64,000 nt of DNA from Clostridia bacterium. GTDB taxonomy: Bacteria; Bacillota; Clostridia; Oscillospirales; Butyricicoccaceae. The position numbers and the translations under genes are program-made. Where the stretch lies: positions 1 through 64,000 of the forward strand of contig JAFOPS010000115.1 in the NCBI GenBank assembly GCA_017394205.1, read 5' to 3'. Under the pieces are notes generated by a model. The model made no database searches. It was given only the letters and a program-made list of their open reading frames with translations, and had not been told where the DNA came from. Positions 33,428-42,056 of the stretch are shown piece after piece (position 1 is the stretch's first letter; each line of letters opens with the position of its first letter).

Positions 33428-34112
33428 CCAATTGATACCCCTTGCCCCAGACGGTGCGGATCAGCTGAGGATTGGTATAGTCGTCCTCCAGCTTTTTCCG
33501 CAGATTCAGAATATGGACCATGACAGTGTTGGTGGCCGAAGGAAGATATTTTTCCTTCCACACGCCCTCGTAAAGGGTGCGGGCGTCGATCACCTGGCCG
33601 CTGTGATCCATGAAAAACTGCAGGATCTCGATCTCCTTGTTGGTGAGGGGCACGGCCTCGCCGCGGCGCAGCACGCAGCCCTTGTCGGGCTGGAGGACCA
33701 GCCGCCCCGAGGGGCGGTCCTCGGGCTTGCCCTTATACACCCGATAGCGCCGCAGGAGCGAATCCACCTTCATCAAAAGCTCGGTCTGGGAAAAGGGCTT
33801 GCCCAGATAATCGTCGCCCCCGGCGCCGTAAGCCTGCAGCTTGTCGCTTTCCATCGTTTTTGCCGTCAAAAACAGGATGGGCGCCTGAGAATACTTCCGG
33901 ATCTCGGCGCATGCCTCTACCCCCGACAGCCCGGGCATCATGATATCCATGACCACCAGGTCGGTGTCGGGGTGCGCTTCGATATAGGCGATGGCCTCGG
34001 ATCCGCTGGCGGCACATTCCGCGTAATAGCCCCTGCTCTCCAGCAGGATCCGCACGATCTCGCGGATATCCCGCTCGTCGTCCACCACAAGAATATGTAC
34101 GTTTTCGTTCAT
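33417..34112 (-). CDS. OmpR/PhoB family response regulator
   Basis: 231 residues. The receiver domain (1-115) has the acidic pair DDE, the phosphorylated Asp in DLVVMDIMMPG near residue 52, Thr in PILFLTAKT and Lys in LGKPFSQ. The C-terminal winged helix (about 130-230) has TNTVMVHILNLRKKLEDD as recognition helix and ends IRTVWGKGYQL. ATG 34112 follows AGGAAAGGAG. It is the first gene of an operon with the kinase and a membrane protein. Confidence 0.95.
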   Translation of the reverse strand: MNENVHILVVDDERDIREIVRILLESRGYYAECAASGSEAIAYIEAHPDTDLVVMDIMMPGLSGVEACAEIRKYSQAPILFLTAKTMESDKLQAYGAGGDDYLGKPFSQTELLMKVDSLLRRYRVYKGKPEDRPSGRLVLQPDKGCVLRRGEAVPLTNKEIEILQFFMDHSGQVIDARTLYEGVWKEKYLPSATNTVMVHILNLRKKLEDDYTNPQLIRTVWGKGYQLDEG

Positions 34113-34326
34113 GAAGCCGCTCCTTTCCTCAACAGCGTTTCATGTGCGCTCATTTCTGTTTCCATTCTATCACAGTTTTTGCGGTTGCACAGCTTTTTTT
34201 GCGCCCTTTAAGAATTTTTAAGGCCAAGTGCCACAAAGCGCTGCTTTTTTCTCAGTTTTTCGCGGTCTTTCCCCACTTTTCCCGGGTTTTCGCAGAGTCG
34301 GCACTCGGGTTTTACAAAATGTTTCC

Positions 34327-34356
34327 TTTACAGCAGGGCGGGACGGGGGGTATAAT
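34327..34356 (+). promoter_or_regulatory. Sigma-A promoter of the C39-like protease gene
   Basis: TTTACA (34327-34332), 18-base GC-rich spacer, consensus TATAAT (34351-34356), about 30 bases before ATG 34392. Confidence 0.7.
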
Positions 34357-34391
34357 AAAGGCAGAATCATCATGGATCGGAGGGATCTGTT

Positions 34392-36128
34392 ATGCTGCGC
34401 GATCATCTGGGCGAGGCCCGTCTGCTCCCCGCCTCCGGGAATCATATCAAAATAACGACCCACAAGGATTTTGCCGCCGGCGAGATCTCGGGTCTTTCCT
34501 TCGCCGACCGTCTGGGCGACGGGGCGCTCCGCCTGCGGAAAGAGGGCGAGGGCGTTTTCCTCACCCCCGTCGTCACCGCCGAGCATCCCTTTAACGACCT
34601 GGTGGCCTCCTGGAACAGCGAGACCCCCGCGGGCACCTGGATCGAGGTGCTGGGCCGGGTCTATCTGCCGGAATACGACGGCTGGACCGCTCCCGACGGC
34701 GCTGTCTGCGACGGGTGGACCGACTGGATCACCTGGGGCAAATGGAGCACCCACATCCCCCGCGCCTGTCCTGCCTGTCAGGACAGTCATCCCCGCAAGG
34801 ACAGCGAGGAGCAAAACGGCTGGGTCTTCGCCTATTCGATGCCCGGCTTCGGCGACAGCTCTCTTAACGTCCGGGGCACCTTTACCGCCGAGGCATTTCA
34901 GCTCAAGGCTGTTCTTCACGCCGATCAGAACTGCGCCGGTCTGCCCGCGCTGCGTCTGCTGGCGGCCACCTGGAAAAACACCAACGATCCCGCCTGGCAG
35001 GACGATTGCTCCTATCCCGAGGAGCACGTGACCCAGGCCGAATCGGTGCTGCTGGACACCCCCGCCATCTCCCAGATGCGGCGGGATCCCGACTATGCCG
35101 GCGTGATCTGCTCGGCCACCTGCATCGCCATGCAGATGAACGGCATGGGGGCCGACATCCTCCCCGAGGACGTTGCGCTTCTGAACTATGACCACGGCTT
35201 CGGCGGCAACGGCAACTGGAGCTTTTCCTGCGCCGCGGCGGGGGCCTTCGGCTATGAGAGCTACGTTTCCTATTCCAGCTTTTCCGCCCTGCGGCAGGAG
35301 CTGACCAAGGGCTATGCCGTGACGCTTTCCGTGAAATACAGCAACAAGGAAAACGACGATCAGCCCTATCTGGAAAACGCTCCCTGCCACACAAACGGCC
35401 ACCTGATCACCGTGGCGGGCTATTATTTCAGCAAGCAGCGCAACGAATATGTTTATTGCGTCAATGATCCCGCCGCCGGCTCCGACGCCGAAACGGCCCA
35501 CCGGGAATACTGCCAGTCCCAGCTGGACAAGTGCTGGTATCGCCGCGCCGCCTATTTCGTTCATAAAAAAGAGGCCGGGGCCGGGCTGTTCGTGCGGGAC
35601 TATGTCTCCGCCGTGCTGATGCCCGTAAAGGACCGGGCGGACGCCTGGGCGCTGGTATCTGAGGACAGCCTGCTCCAGATCCCCGCCGACTTTTTGCAGG
35701 GCAGACGCCAGACCTTCGGTCAGCATGGCACCATTTGCTATTACGCCGCCGACGAGCGTTCTCCCCTTCCCAAGACCTGCCGCCGGGTCACGGCCAACCA
35801 TGTGTTCCGCTACGAGGGGATCGGCGTCACGGACGAGGGTTATCTCACCTTTGCCGACGAGGGCGTGCGAGCGATGCTGGCAGGAGGCAAGCAAGTCAAG
35901 CTGCTGGTGCTGGATAACTGCGATACCGTTTACACCGCCGCCGCCACTCTTTCCGAGATCTTTGATCCCGCCGATCTGATGACCGAGGAAGAGGAGCAGG
36001 CCGAGCGCGACCGTCTGCGCCGCAGCGCCCGCATCGGGATGCTGGCTGCCGGCGCCGTCACCGCGGGCGTGGCCGCCGCCATCGCCATCCGCAAGCTCTT
36101 CGGCAGAGGCAAGGGCGGACAGGTCTGA
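34392..36128 (+). CDS. C39-like cysteine protease with C-terminal membrane segment
   Basis: 578 residues. An N-terminal region of about 220 residues looks beta-rich (LPEYDGWTAPDG, GTFTAEAFQLKAVLH). A peptidase_C39_2-like domain follows with candidate Cys240 (GVICSATCIAMQ), His337 (NGHLITVAGYY) and Asp359 (CVNDPAAGSD), then a region of about 140 residues, and a single hydrophobic helix near residues 550-570 followed by basic residues. There is no N-terminal signal, so the protease may sit in the cytosol as a tail-anchored protein. Substrate unknown. ATG 34392 is preceded by GGAGGG. Confidence 0.75.
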   Translation: MLRDHLGEARLLPASGNHIKITTHKDFAAGEISGLSFADRLGDGALRLRKEGEGVFLTPVVTAEHPFNDLVASWNSETPAGTWIEVLGRVYLPEYDGWTAPDGAVCDGWTDWITWGKWSTHIPRACPACQDSHPRKDSEEQNGWVFAYSMPGFGDSSLNVRGTFTAEAFQLKAVLHADQNCAGLPALRLLAATWKNTNDPAWQDDCSYPEEHVTQAESVLLDTPAISQMRRDPDYAGVICSATCIAMQMNGMGADILPEDVALLNYDHGFGGNGNWSFSCAAAGAFGYESYVSYSSFSALRQELTKGYAVTLSVKYSNKENDDQPYLENAPCHTNGHLITVAGYYFSKQRNEYVYCVNDPAAGSDAETAHREYCQSQLDKCWYRRAAYFVHKKEAGAGLFVRDYVSAVLMPVKDRADAWALVSEDSLLQIPADFLQGRRQTFGQHGTICYYAADERSPLPKTCRRVTANHVFRYEGIGVTDEGYLTFADEGVRAMLAGGKQVKLLVLDNCDTVYTAAATLSEIFDPADLMTEEEEQAERDRLRRSARIGMLAAGAVTAGVAAAIAIRKLFGRGKGGQV

Positions 36129-36151
36129 CGCGGTATTCTTTCCAAAACAGC

Positions 36152-36180
36152 CGGAGCGGGCAATGCCCGCTCCGTTTTGT
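36152..36180. terminator. Terminator between the C39-like protease and ZIP genes
   Basis: A 10-bp stem (36152-36161 with 36165-36174, loop AAT) with TTTTGTT on the plus side. Confidence 0.82.
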
Positions 36181-36947
36181 TATCCCAGCGCCACATCCAG
36201 CAGCATCATCAGGGCAAAGCCCAGTGCTGTCCCAACGGCGCCGGAGGCGTCCTTTTCCCCGCTCTGCATCTCGGGCACCAGCTCCACCACCACCACATAG
36301 AGCATCGTCCCCGCGGCAAAGGCCAACACATAGGGCAGGATCGGCCCCATCAGGCGCGTCAGCCCCAGGGTCAAAAGCGCTCCCAGCGGCTCCACCGCCC
36401 CCGAAAGCACGCCCCCCAGAAACGCCTTTCCCTTATTCATGCCGTCGGCCGCCAACGGCGCCGAAATGATAGCCCCCTCGGGCACGTTCTGCACGGTGAT
36501 GCCGATGGCCAGCGCCATCACTCCTGCCGCAGTCACGCTTCCTCCGCCGGAAAGCAGACCCGCCAGCGCCACGCCCACGGCCATGCCCTCGGGCAGATTG
36601 TGGATGGTGACGGCCAGCAGCATCATCAAATGTCCCGACCGCTTCTCCGCGGCCCGCTCCAGCGGCGAAAGCAGACGGTCCAGCCACAAAAGGCCTCCCA
36701 TCCCCGCCAAAAAGCCCAGCACTGCCGGTCCCCAGGCCAGATGTCCCGCCCGCTCCGCCAGCTCGATGGCGGGCATGAGCAGGGACCACACCAGCGCCGC
36801 CAGCATCACGCCGGAGGCGAAGCCCAGCAGCCCCTTTTTCAGCCCGGAGCGCAGCTCCTTTTTCATGCAAAACACGGCGGCGGCTCCTGCCGCCGTTCCC
36901 AAAAAAGGCAGCAGAACGCACGTTGCCGTTTCCCAGATCAAGTCCAA
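36180..36947 (-). CDS. ZIP family divalent metal transporter
   Basis: 255 residues, eight predicted membrane helices. Imports Zn2+ or related divalent metals. The ZIP metal-path motifs are VTIHNLPEGMAVG in helix 4 (about residue 112) and ITVQNVPEGAII in helix 5 (about 150). The cytoplasmic loop is short and holds few His residues. The start is TTG 36947 after AGAGGGG. It resembles the ZupT/GufA branch. The metal is not certain. Confidence 0.92.
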   Translation of the reverse strand: MDLIWETATCVLLPFLGTAAGAAAVFCMKKELRSGLKKGLLGFASGVMLAALVWSLLMPAIELAERAGHLAWGPAVLGFLAGMGGLLWLDRLLSPLERAAEKRSGHLMMLLAVTIHNLPEGMAVGVALAGLLSGGGSVTAAGVMALAIGITVQNVPEGAIISAPLAADGMNKGKAFLGGVLSGAVEPLGALLTLGLTRLMGPILPYVLAFAAGTMLYVVVVELVPEMQSGEKDASGAVGTALGFALMMLLDVALG

Positions 36948-37050
36948 AGCCCCTCTTTCCTGAAAGATTGCCCGACGCTGCTTCGGGTAACCCAGTCTAT
37001 GCCGGGATCGGGGCTCCGGTGCGGAAAAATCCGCGCCGGTTTAAAAGGCA

Positions 37051-37080
37051 AAAGGACTGCTGTTTCACGCAGCAGCCCTT
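37051..37080 (-). terminator. Terminator after the CPBP protease gene
   Basis: Stem 37051-37062 with 37070-37080 (CTGCTG/CAGCAG extended by AAAGG/CCTTT around one mismatch), with TTTT on the minus strand beyond. Confidence 0.65.
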
Positions 37081-37085
37081 TCCTT

Positions 37086-38018
37086 TTACTCGCTTTTTTT
37101 CGCGTCCATCCTGTCTAAGGCCGTTTCACAGGCCGCATTCGCGGCGGTTTTCTTCCGTGTGGCGAGGAAAAGCCAACCGCAAAGCGCCAGTTCGACCACA
37201 AGCGCCGGGAGCGCGCCTTCCACGCCGAAGGCCGCGTCATAGAGCAGGCTCTCGCGGGCTGCCTCAAGATGCAGGAACGAGCCCTCCGAAACGATCCCGG
37301 AATTGGGCAGGCCGAAAAGAATGCTCTGCGTAAAGTTCCACATGGTATGGATCGCAATCGCCATCCACAGGCTCTCGCGCACCACCATCACCAGACTCAG
37401 CGCCACGCCGACCAGCACGATATTCAGCACCGACAGCGCCGTGACCCCGGGGTTGAACAGGTGCAGCACGCCGAACAGCAGGGAATTAGCGGCCACAGCC
37501 ACCCAAACCGGATAGCGTTCCCTCAGCGCGCCGTAGAGATAGCCGCGGCACAGCATCTCCTCCGAGCCCGACTGGATCAGCACGAACAAAAAGGTGACCA
37601 GCAGATAAACCGGATAAAACTTCCCCACCGAAAAATCCAGATTCCCGTGCAGCCAGGCGGCCAGAATGCAGGCGCCGTTCATCATAAAACCGATCAGGAT
37701 GCCCAGGCCGAATTCCTTCAGCGTATTGCCCCGGATCCCGCCGCGGCGTGCGCCGCGAAACAGCGGCAGCAGTTCTTTTTCCGCGAGAGCCACGTATCCC
37801 AGCACCGCCAGAAGGGGACCGATTTCCATGAAATACATCAGCGAGAAGCGCCACATCGGCGGCATATCGGGGAACAGCAGCCGTGGCGGGATACACAACA
37901 TTCCCCCCAAGAGCGTCCCGAGCAACAAGAGCCCCAGTGCGATCAGCAGCACCCAAAGAATAAAGTGGCGTTTTCTCTTCTTTTCCGGTTCAGCTTCCAT
38001 CTTCATCTGTCTTTCCAT
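37086..38018 (-). CDS. CPBP family intramembrane metalloprotease
   Basis: 310 residues, about seven membrane helices. CPBP (Abi, Rce1-like) proteases carry EExxxR, here SEEMLCRGYLYGAL, then FGVLHLFNPG and a last motif MAIAIHTMWNF with catalytic His. All are present. Roles of the family include bacteriocin self-immunity and prenyl-protein processing; none can be assigned here. ATG 38018 is one of several possible starts (GTG 38054 and ATG 38006 also in frame). It follows the serine hydrolase at 38062 closely and is probably cotranscribed. Confidence 0.85.
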   Translation of the reverse strand: MERQMKMEAEPEKKRKRHFILWVLLIALGLLLLGTLLGGMLCIPPRLLFPDMPPMWRFSLMYFMEIGPLLAVLGYVALAEKELLPLFRGARRGGIRGNTLKEFGLGILIGFMMNGACILAAWLHGNLDFSVGKFYPVYLLVTFLFVLIQSGSEEMLCRGYLYGALRERYPVWVAVAANSLLFGVLHLFNPGVTALSVLNIVLVGVALSLVMVVRESLWMAIAIHTMWNFTQSILFGLPNSGIVSEGSFLHLEAARESLLYDAAFGVEGALPALVVELALCGWLFLATRKKTAANAACETALDRMDAKKSE

Positions 38019-38061
38019 GCCTTTCTCTTTGTTTTTTAAAATGCAGTATTTCACGGCGCGT

Positions 38062-39798
38062 TTACGCCGTCCAGAACATAAAGAGGTTCCAGTAGGCGAT
38101 GTTGGCGGCGATACCGGCGGCGGCGATCAGGACGGCGACGCGAAGGGCTTTGCGGCCCTTCGTTCCCAGCTTGCGGAAAGAGCAAAGCCCCCGGATGACC
38201 AGCGCCGCCAGCACGATCATCAGGACAAGCATCCCGATCGACCACAGGCGGTATGTCAGAGGCCTCCACATGTCAAGAGACAGCAGCGAAATTGCAAAGG
38301 GCAGGAGCATGCCTGCCACTGCCAGCGACAGCAGCGCGGCCGAAACGGCGAGGCCGTCCACTGGGCACTTCCCCCGCCGCGTCAGACAGGCGATCAGCTT
38401 CCACAGCAGCGCGGCGACGGCGAAGACGATCCCCAGCGCGCCCCAGCCCAGCATCAGGCTCATCGGCAAGACCTCGCCCGGCGTTCTCACCAGAAAATCG
38501 CCGTAGCAGGAGCAGATCTTCTCCACGCCGCCGGAAGTGCCTCGCACACAGAAATCACTCTCATAGACCCTTTCCGCATTCGCGGGCGAAAAGGTGGAAA
38601 CGATATGATAGACCTTCATAAGCCCGCTGTAGGTGGTGCGGGCGCTCTCCAGCCATCCGCGATAATCCGGCTTTTCCCATTCGCCTTTACCAAACACGGT
38701 TTCTGCCATCAAATGCGTAAAGACGCTCTCCTGCTGCTGATTGACCATCACCACCATGCCGCGGCCGCTCTCCGGATCGAGCATCAGCTTGCTGGAGCAG
38801 CCCGACGTATTGCCGCCGTGACCGATCACCGGCACGGCGTAGCAGCGGATGTGCCAGAAGCCGTGGCTGTTCAATGCCAGATCGGTGTCGCCGTAAAAGG
38901 CCGTAGGCGAAAACATCTCATAATAGGTCTCGGGCGACTGAAACCAGACCGTGTCGGGCTTCAGCAGCTCCTGCGCAAAGCGGCGCAGCTCCCGCAGGGG
39001 CGAGGCGCACATCCCTTCGGGATAGGCCACCAGATATTCAAAAGGACCCCGCAGCGGATCGCCCTTTGTGTCATATCCCCGCAGCGCCAGCCGCCGCTCC
39101 TTCACCCAGGGGTCGTCGGACAGGTCGCTGTTTAAGGCGGCGTGCTCAATGCCGATGGGCTTGAACAGGTGGTTTTGCACATACTGATAAAAGGGCTCTC
39201 CGGAGACGCGCTCCACGATATAGCCCGCCAGCGCCGTACTCCAGTTGGAGTAAGCTGTTACCGTCCCGGGCTCGTAGACCTGCGCGGGCTGATAGCGATA
39301 CAGATAGTCCTCCAGGGGCAGGATATCCCGCTCATCCGGCGTCTCCATCCCCATCACCGCATCCTCGAAGCCGCCCTGATGGTTCATCAGATGGATCAGC
39401 GTGACGGGCTCGTCATACTTCAGCCGGGTCAAAAAGCCATCCGGCAGATACGTGCGGATATCCGCCGCCAGGTCGAGCTTGCCCTGTTCCCAGAGCTGCA
39501 TGACGCTGATCCACACCGTCAGTTTGGTGATGGAGCCCCAGTCGAACACGGTGTCCTCCGTCACGGGCACGCCCGCCTCCCAGTCAGCAAAGCCAAAATA
39601 ATCCTCGTATTCCACGGCATCCGCGTCAAACACCGACACCGCCATGCCCGCCAGCGTGTCCTCGTGCTCCTGCACATAGGCTTGGATCTGCGCGCCAGCG
39701 TCCTCTTGCCCCGCCGCCAGTGCGGGCGCGGCGCAGGAGACGGCGCACAAAAGCGCCAAAACCAGGGCAAACGTCCTTTTGATCCGTTGATGCTTCAT
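38062..39798 (-). CDS. Secreted serine hydrolase, class C beta-lactamase/PBP-like, with membrane domain
   Basis: 578 residues. The signal peptide MKHQRIKRTFALVLALLCAV to about residue 28 is followed by a beta-lactamase-related domain (about 35-350): SxxK in DWGSITKLTVW, the Tyr-x-Asn in TAYSNWSTAL, and GHGGNTSG as third motif. The C-terminal 170 residues hold about five hydrophobic helices. Such PBP4*-like enzymes act as D-peptidases or esterases outside the cell. ATG 39798 has GGAAAGGAAG upstream. It has a CPBP protease downstream; this pairing recurs in Firmicutes as far as I know, with no settled function. Confidence 0.88.
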   Translation of the reverse strand: MKHQRIKRTFALVLALLCAVSCAAPALAAGQEDAGAQIQAYVQEHEDTLAGMAVSVFDADAVEYEDYFGFADWEAGVPVTEDTVFDWGSITKLTVWISVMQLWEQGKLDLAADIRTYLPDGFLTRLKYDEPVTLIHLMNHQGGFEDAVMGMETPDERDILPLEDYLYRYQPAQVYEPGTVTAYSNWSTALAGYIVERVSGEPFYQYVQNHLFKPIGIEHAALNSDLSDDPWVKERRLALRGYDTKGDPLRGPFEYLVAYPEGMCASPLRELRRFAQELLKPDTVWFQSPETYYEMFSPTAFYGDTDLALNSHGFWHIRCYAVPVIGHGGNTSGCSSKLMLDPESGRGMVVMVNQQQESVFTHLMAETVFGKGEWEKPDYRGWLESARTTYSGLMKVYHIVSTFSPANAERVYESDFCVRGTSGGVEKICSCYGDFLVRTPGEVLPMSLMLGWGALGIVFAVAALLWKLIACLTRRGKCPVDGLAVSAALLSLAVAGMLLPFAISLLSLDMWRPLTYRLWSIGMLVLMIVLAALVIRGLCSFRKLGTKGRKALRVAVLIAAAGIAANIAYWNLFMFWTA

Positions 39799-39845
39799 AC
39801 GCGCTTCCTTTCCTAACGCTCTACTCACGCAGAGAAATTCCGAAA

Positions 39846-39877
39846 AAAGCGGCGTCGGCTTTCGCAGGCGCCGCTTT
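39846..39877 (-). terminator. Terminator after the E2-like gene
   Basis: A 9-bp stem (39846-39854 with 39869-39877) and a 14-base loop; on the minus strand TTTTTT follows. Confidence 0.75.
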
Positions 39878-39890
39878 GATTCTCAAAAGC

Positions 39891-40784
39891 TCAGGCCTTT
39901 TCCCCGATCTTGGGCTGGTGATATTCGCAGCCCTTGTCGAAGCGGACGCTCTCCGGCGGCACGGTCAGCAGCTCGGGATGGTCCAGATACCGCCGCATAT
40001 CGGCGAAAAACCGGGCGTAATGCGCACCGGAGCACACCCGCTCGTCGGCGGTGATGCCGATGGGCAGATAACGCTTCATGCGGGTCTCGCCGTCTTCCAC
40101 CACGGCCACCTTCTCCGTCAGGCCAAGGCCGAAAAACAGGCTGACGTCGCCGAAGTTATAGATGTGATGGTTGACGTCGTGCAGACCGATGGAGGCGGTG
40201 TTGGTGATGTACATGCCCACGTAAAAGGGCAGCTCCTCGATCAGGACCTTCGGCGCGATGCCGTAGCGGTCCAGCAGCCGCACACTGGCCACCACAAGGC
40301 CGGGCAGACCCGGAACACGGAACAGCACGCCCAGCAGCTTATCCACAAAGCCCTTGGGCTGGTCGCCCCGGTTGGCCTCTACGTTCGCGGCCATCCGGTC
40401 GCGCACGTCGTAGATGGTGTCGGTGAGGTCAAACTTGGTCTTCACCACCGATTCTCCCTGGTCCGCGTCCTGCGGATCCTTGAGGATGGTCAGTGCCACC
40501 GAGCAGTTGTTGCGGGCATAAAGCTGCCGGTTCATGATAAAGCGGTTGACCTCGGGATTGCGGCTGACGGCGCGGACATAGGCCGCTATCACGATCTGCA
40601 TATAGGTGATCTGCTCGTTTTTTTCGGTTTTCTGCTGCCGGATGAATTTCGACATCTTTTCCATGTCGGCCCGGTGCTTCAAAAACACCTGCGCATCACA
40701 GCGCATGGGCATCACATAAGACGTGATCTGCACGATCGGGTCGATCCCCTTGACCCGGCGTCCGTCTGCTCTTCTTCCAAACAT
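39891..40784 (-). CDS. E2-type (2-oxoacid dehydrogenase) acyltransferase-like protein lacking a lipoyl domain
   Basis: 297 residues resembling only the catalytic core of E2/chloramphenicol acetyltransferase-fold enzymes, with HDVNHHIYNFGDVSLFFGLG in the core. No lipoyl or E3-binding domain is present. The usual active-site motif DHRxxDG reads DERVCSG here (Glu248 for His, Ser252 for Asp), so classical acyl transfer is doubtful. It starts at ATG 40784 after GGGGGAAGG. No other 2-oxoacid dehydrogenase subunit is nearby. Conservation of fold without catalysis suggests a binding or alternative transfer role (inference). Confidence 0.7.
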   Translation of the reverse strand: MFGRRADGRRVKGIDPIVQITSYVMPMRCDAQVFLKHRADMEKMSKFIRQQKTEKNEQITYMQIVIAAYVRAVSRNPEVNRFIMNRQLYARNNCSVALTILKDPQDADQGESVVKTKFDLTDTIYDVRDRMAANVEANRGDQPKGFVDKLLGVLFRVPGLPGLVVASVRLLDRYGIAPKVLIEELPFYVGMYITNTASIGLHDVNHHIYNFGDVSLFFGLGLTEKVAVVEDGETRMKRYLPIGITADERVCSGAHYARFFADMRRYLDHPELLTVPPESVRFDKGCEYHQPKIGEKA

Positions 40785-40859
40785 AACCTTCCCCCTCTTT
40801 CTCCGGCGGACAGCGATCCCGACGGAGATTCTTTTTGATCCATATGCGCAAAGCGGCGC

Positions 40860-41723
40860 TTACCGCTCCGTTCCCCGGAAAAACAGGCCCAGCATCCCCG
40901 GCCCCACGTGGGCGCCGGAAAACGGCTCGTGCTGGCAGATGGTGATGGGCACCTCCGGCGTGATCTCCCGCACCAGGTCGGCCAGCCGCCGGGCGTCGTC
41001 CAGACAGTCGCCGTGGGAAATGCAGACCCGCTGCTCCCCCGTGCGCACGCGCTTTTCCTCATACTTTTTCACCAGCGCCTCGATGGACTGTCTGCGCCCC
41101 CGGACCTTGGCACAGGACACGATATGTCCGGTGGCGTCGCCGTAAAGGATGGGTTTGATGTTGAGGACAGTGCCGATCTTCGCCGTCACGCCGCTGACGC
41201 GGCCGGTTTTTTTCAGGAAATTCAGATCGTCCACCGTAAAATACTGGCAGATGTGAGGCACCTCGGCGTCGAGGATGGCGGCCGCCTCTCTGGCGTCGCG
41301 CCCCTGCCGGCTCAGCTCCGCCGCCTTTACGGCCAGCAGCCCGTTGCCGAAGCCGCAGCCCAGCGAGTCCACAATGTGGACGAAGCGTTCCCGATACTCC
41401 TCCATCAGCTCCCGCGCCGCCAGCTTTGCTGCGCCGCAGGTGCCGCTGATGCCGGAGCTCATGGAAATGTAGATCACGTCCAGCCCCTGCTTCAAGACCG
41501 GGCCGAAGTGTGTCAGGAACAGGTGCGTGTTGAGAAGCGTGGTGCGGGCGATCTTCCCGTGACGAAGCTCCTCGTAAAAGGCGTGGGCGTCAAAGCGGTC
41601 CACGTCGCCAAAATACGTCTGTGGGACGCCGTCCAGGGTGTATTCGCACGGAAGGAGCGAGATCCCCTCCAGCATCGTTTCCGGCAGATTGGCGCTGCCG
41701 TCTGCAAACACGGCAAATGGCAT
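40860..41723 (-). CDS. DegV family fatty-acid-binding protein
   Basis: 287 residues. DegV (FakB-like) proteins bind a fatty acid and present it to the kinase FakA for phosphorylation. The N-terminal FADGSANLPETM, the SMSSGISGTCGAAKLA loop near residue 90 and IVDSLGCGFGNGLL near 122 match the fold. ATG 41723 has AAGGAGG upstream, and a promoter with TATAAT lies at 41768-41796. fakA is not in the window. The gap to the E2-like gene is 75 bases; cotranscription is likely. Confidence 0.9.
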   Translation of the reverse strand: MPFAVFADGSANLPETMLEGISLLPCEYTLDGVPQTYFGDVDRFDAHAFYEELRHGKIARTTLLNTHLFLTHFGPVLKQGLDVIYISMSSGISGTCGAAKLAARELMEEYRERFVHIVDSLGCGFGNGLLAVKAAELSRQGRDAREAAAILDAEVPHICQYFTVDDLNFLKKTGRVSGVTAKIGTVLNIKPILYGDATGHIVSCAKVRGRRQSIEALVKKYEEKRVRTGEQRVCISHGDCLDDARRLADLVREITPEVPITICQHEPFSGAHVGPGMLGLFFRGTER

Positions 41724-41767
41724 ATCTCCGACCTCCTTGGAATCGTCATGGCGATAAAACTGGTTTT

Positions 41768-41796
41768 ATTATAATCCCATAATCCGGTATTTTCAA
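41768..41796 (-). promoter_or_regulatory. Sigma-A promoter of degV
   Basis: Minus strand: TTGAAA (41791-41796), 17-base spacer, TATAAT (41768-41773), 45 bases before ATG 41723. Confidence 0.75.
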
Positions 41797-41860
41797 GTGC
41801 TTCCGCACGGGGAACCAACAATCGGCCGCAGTCTGCGGCGCGCGCCCGATAATACAGGAA

Positions 41861-41888
41861 AAGGCCCCGTCGAAAGACGGGGTCTTTT
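41861..41888 (+). terminator. Plus-strand intrinsic terminator without an obvious gene
   Basis: An 11-bp stem (41861-41871 with 41876-41886, one G-U, loop GAAA) ends in a T tract. No plus-strand gene precedes it within 5 kb, so it may end an unannotated small RNA or antisense transcript. Confidence 0.65.
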
Positions 41889-41916
41889 TGTCGATTCGGC
41901 ACGAAAGGAAGCCGTT

Positions 41917-41938
41917 CGCTTCGTTCGTGAACGAAGCG
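41917..41938. repeat. Perfect 10-bp palindrome
   Basis: CGCTTCGTTC and GAACGAAGCG flank two bases. It has no T tract and lies 29 bases after the preceding terminator. Confidence 0.6.
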
Positions 41939-42056
41939 TCTTCACTCCTTCATTCGCCCGCAAAAGGCGATTTCGTTGAAAAAACGCGTAAAAGTACACC
42001 GATGCAAAGAAAGAAATCCCAAAAGTACACCAATAAAGAGCTTGACGAACTGGAAT

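Larger units (their letters stand above)
41724..42056. other. Intergenic region between degV and the low-GC island
   Basis: This 333-bp stretch holds the degV promoter, a plus-strand intrinsic terminator (41861-41888) with no gene seen to feed it, and a perfect 10-bp palindrome (41917-41938). I see no supported gene. Base composition shifts from GC-rich to AT-rich at about 42000. Confidence 0.6.

Noticed and set aside
38019-38054. Longer N-terminus for the CPBP protease (GTG 38054)
   Set aside because: No Shine-Dalgarno before it and the added residues do not look like family sequence; the start remains uncertain.
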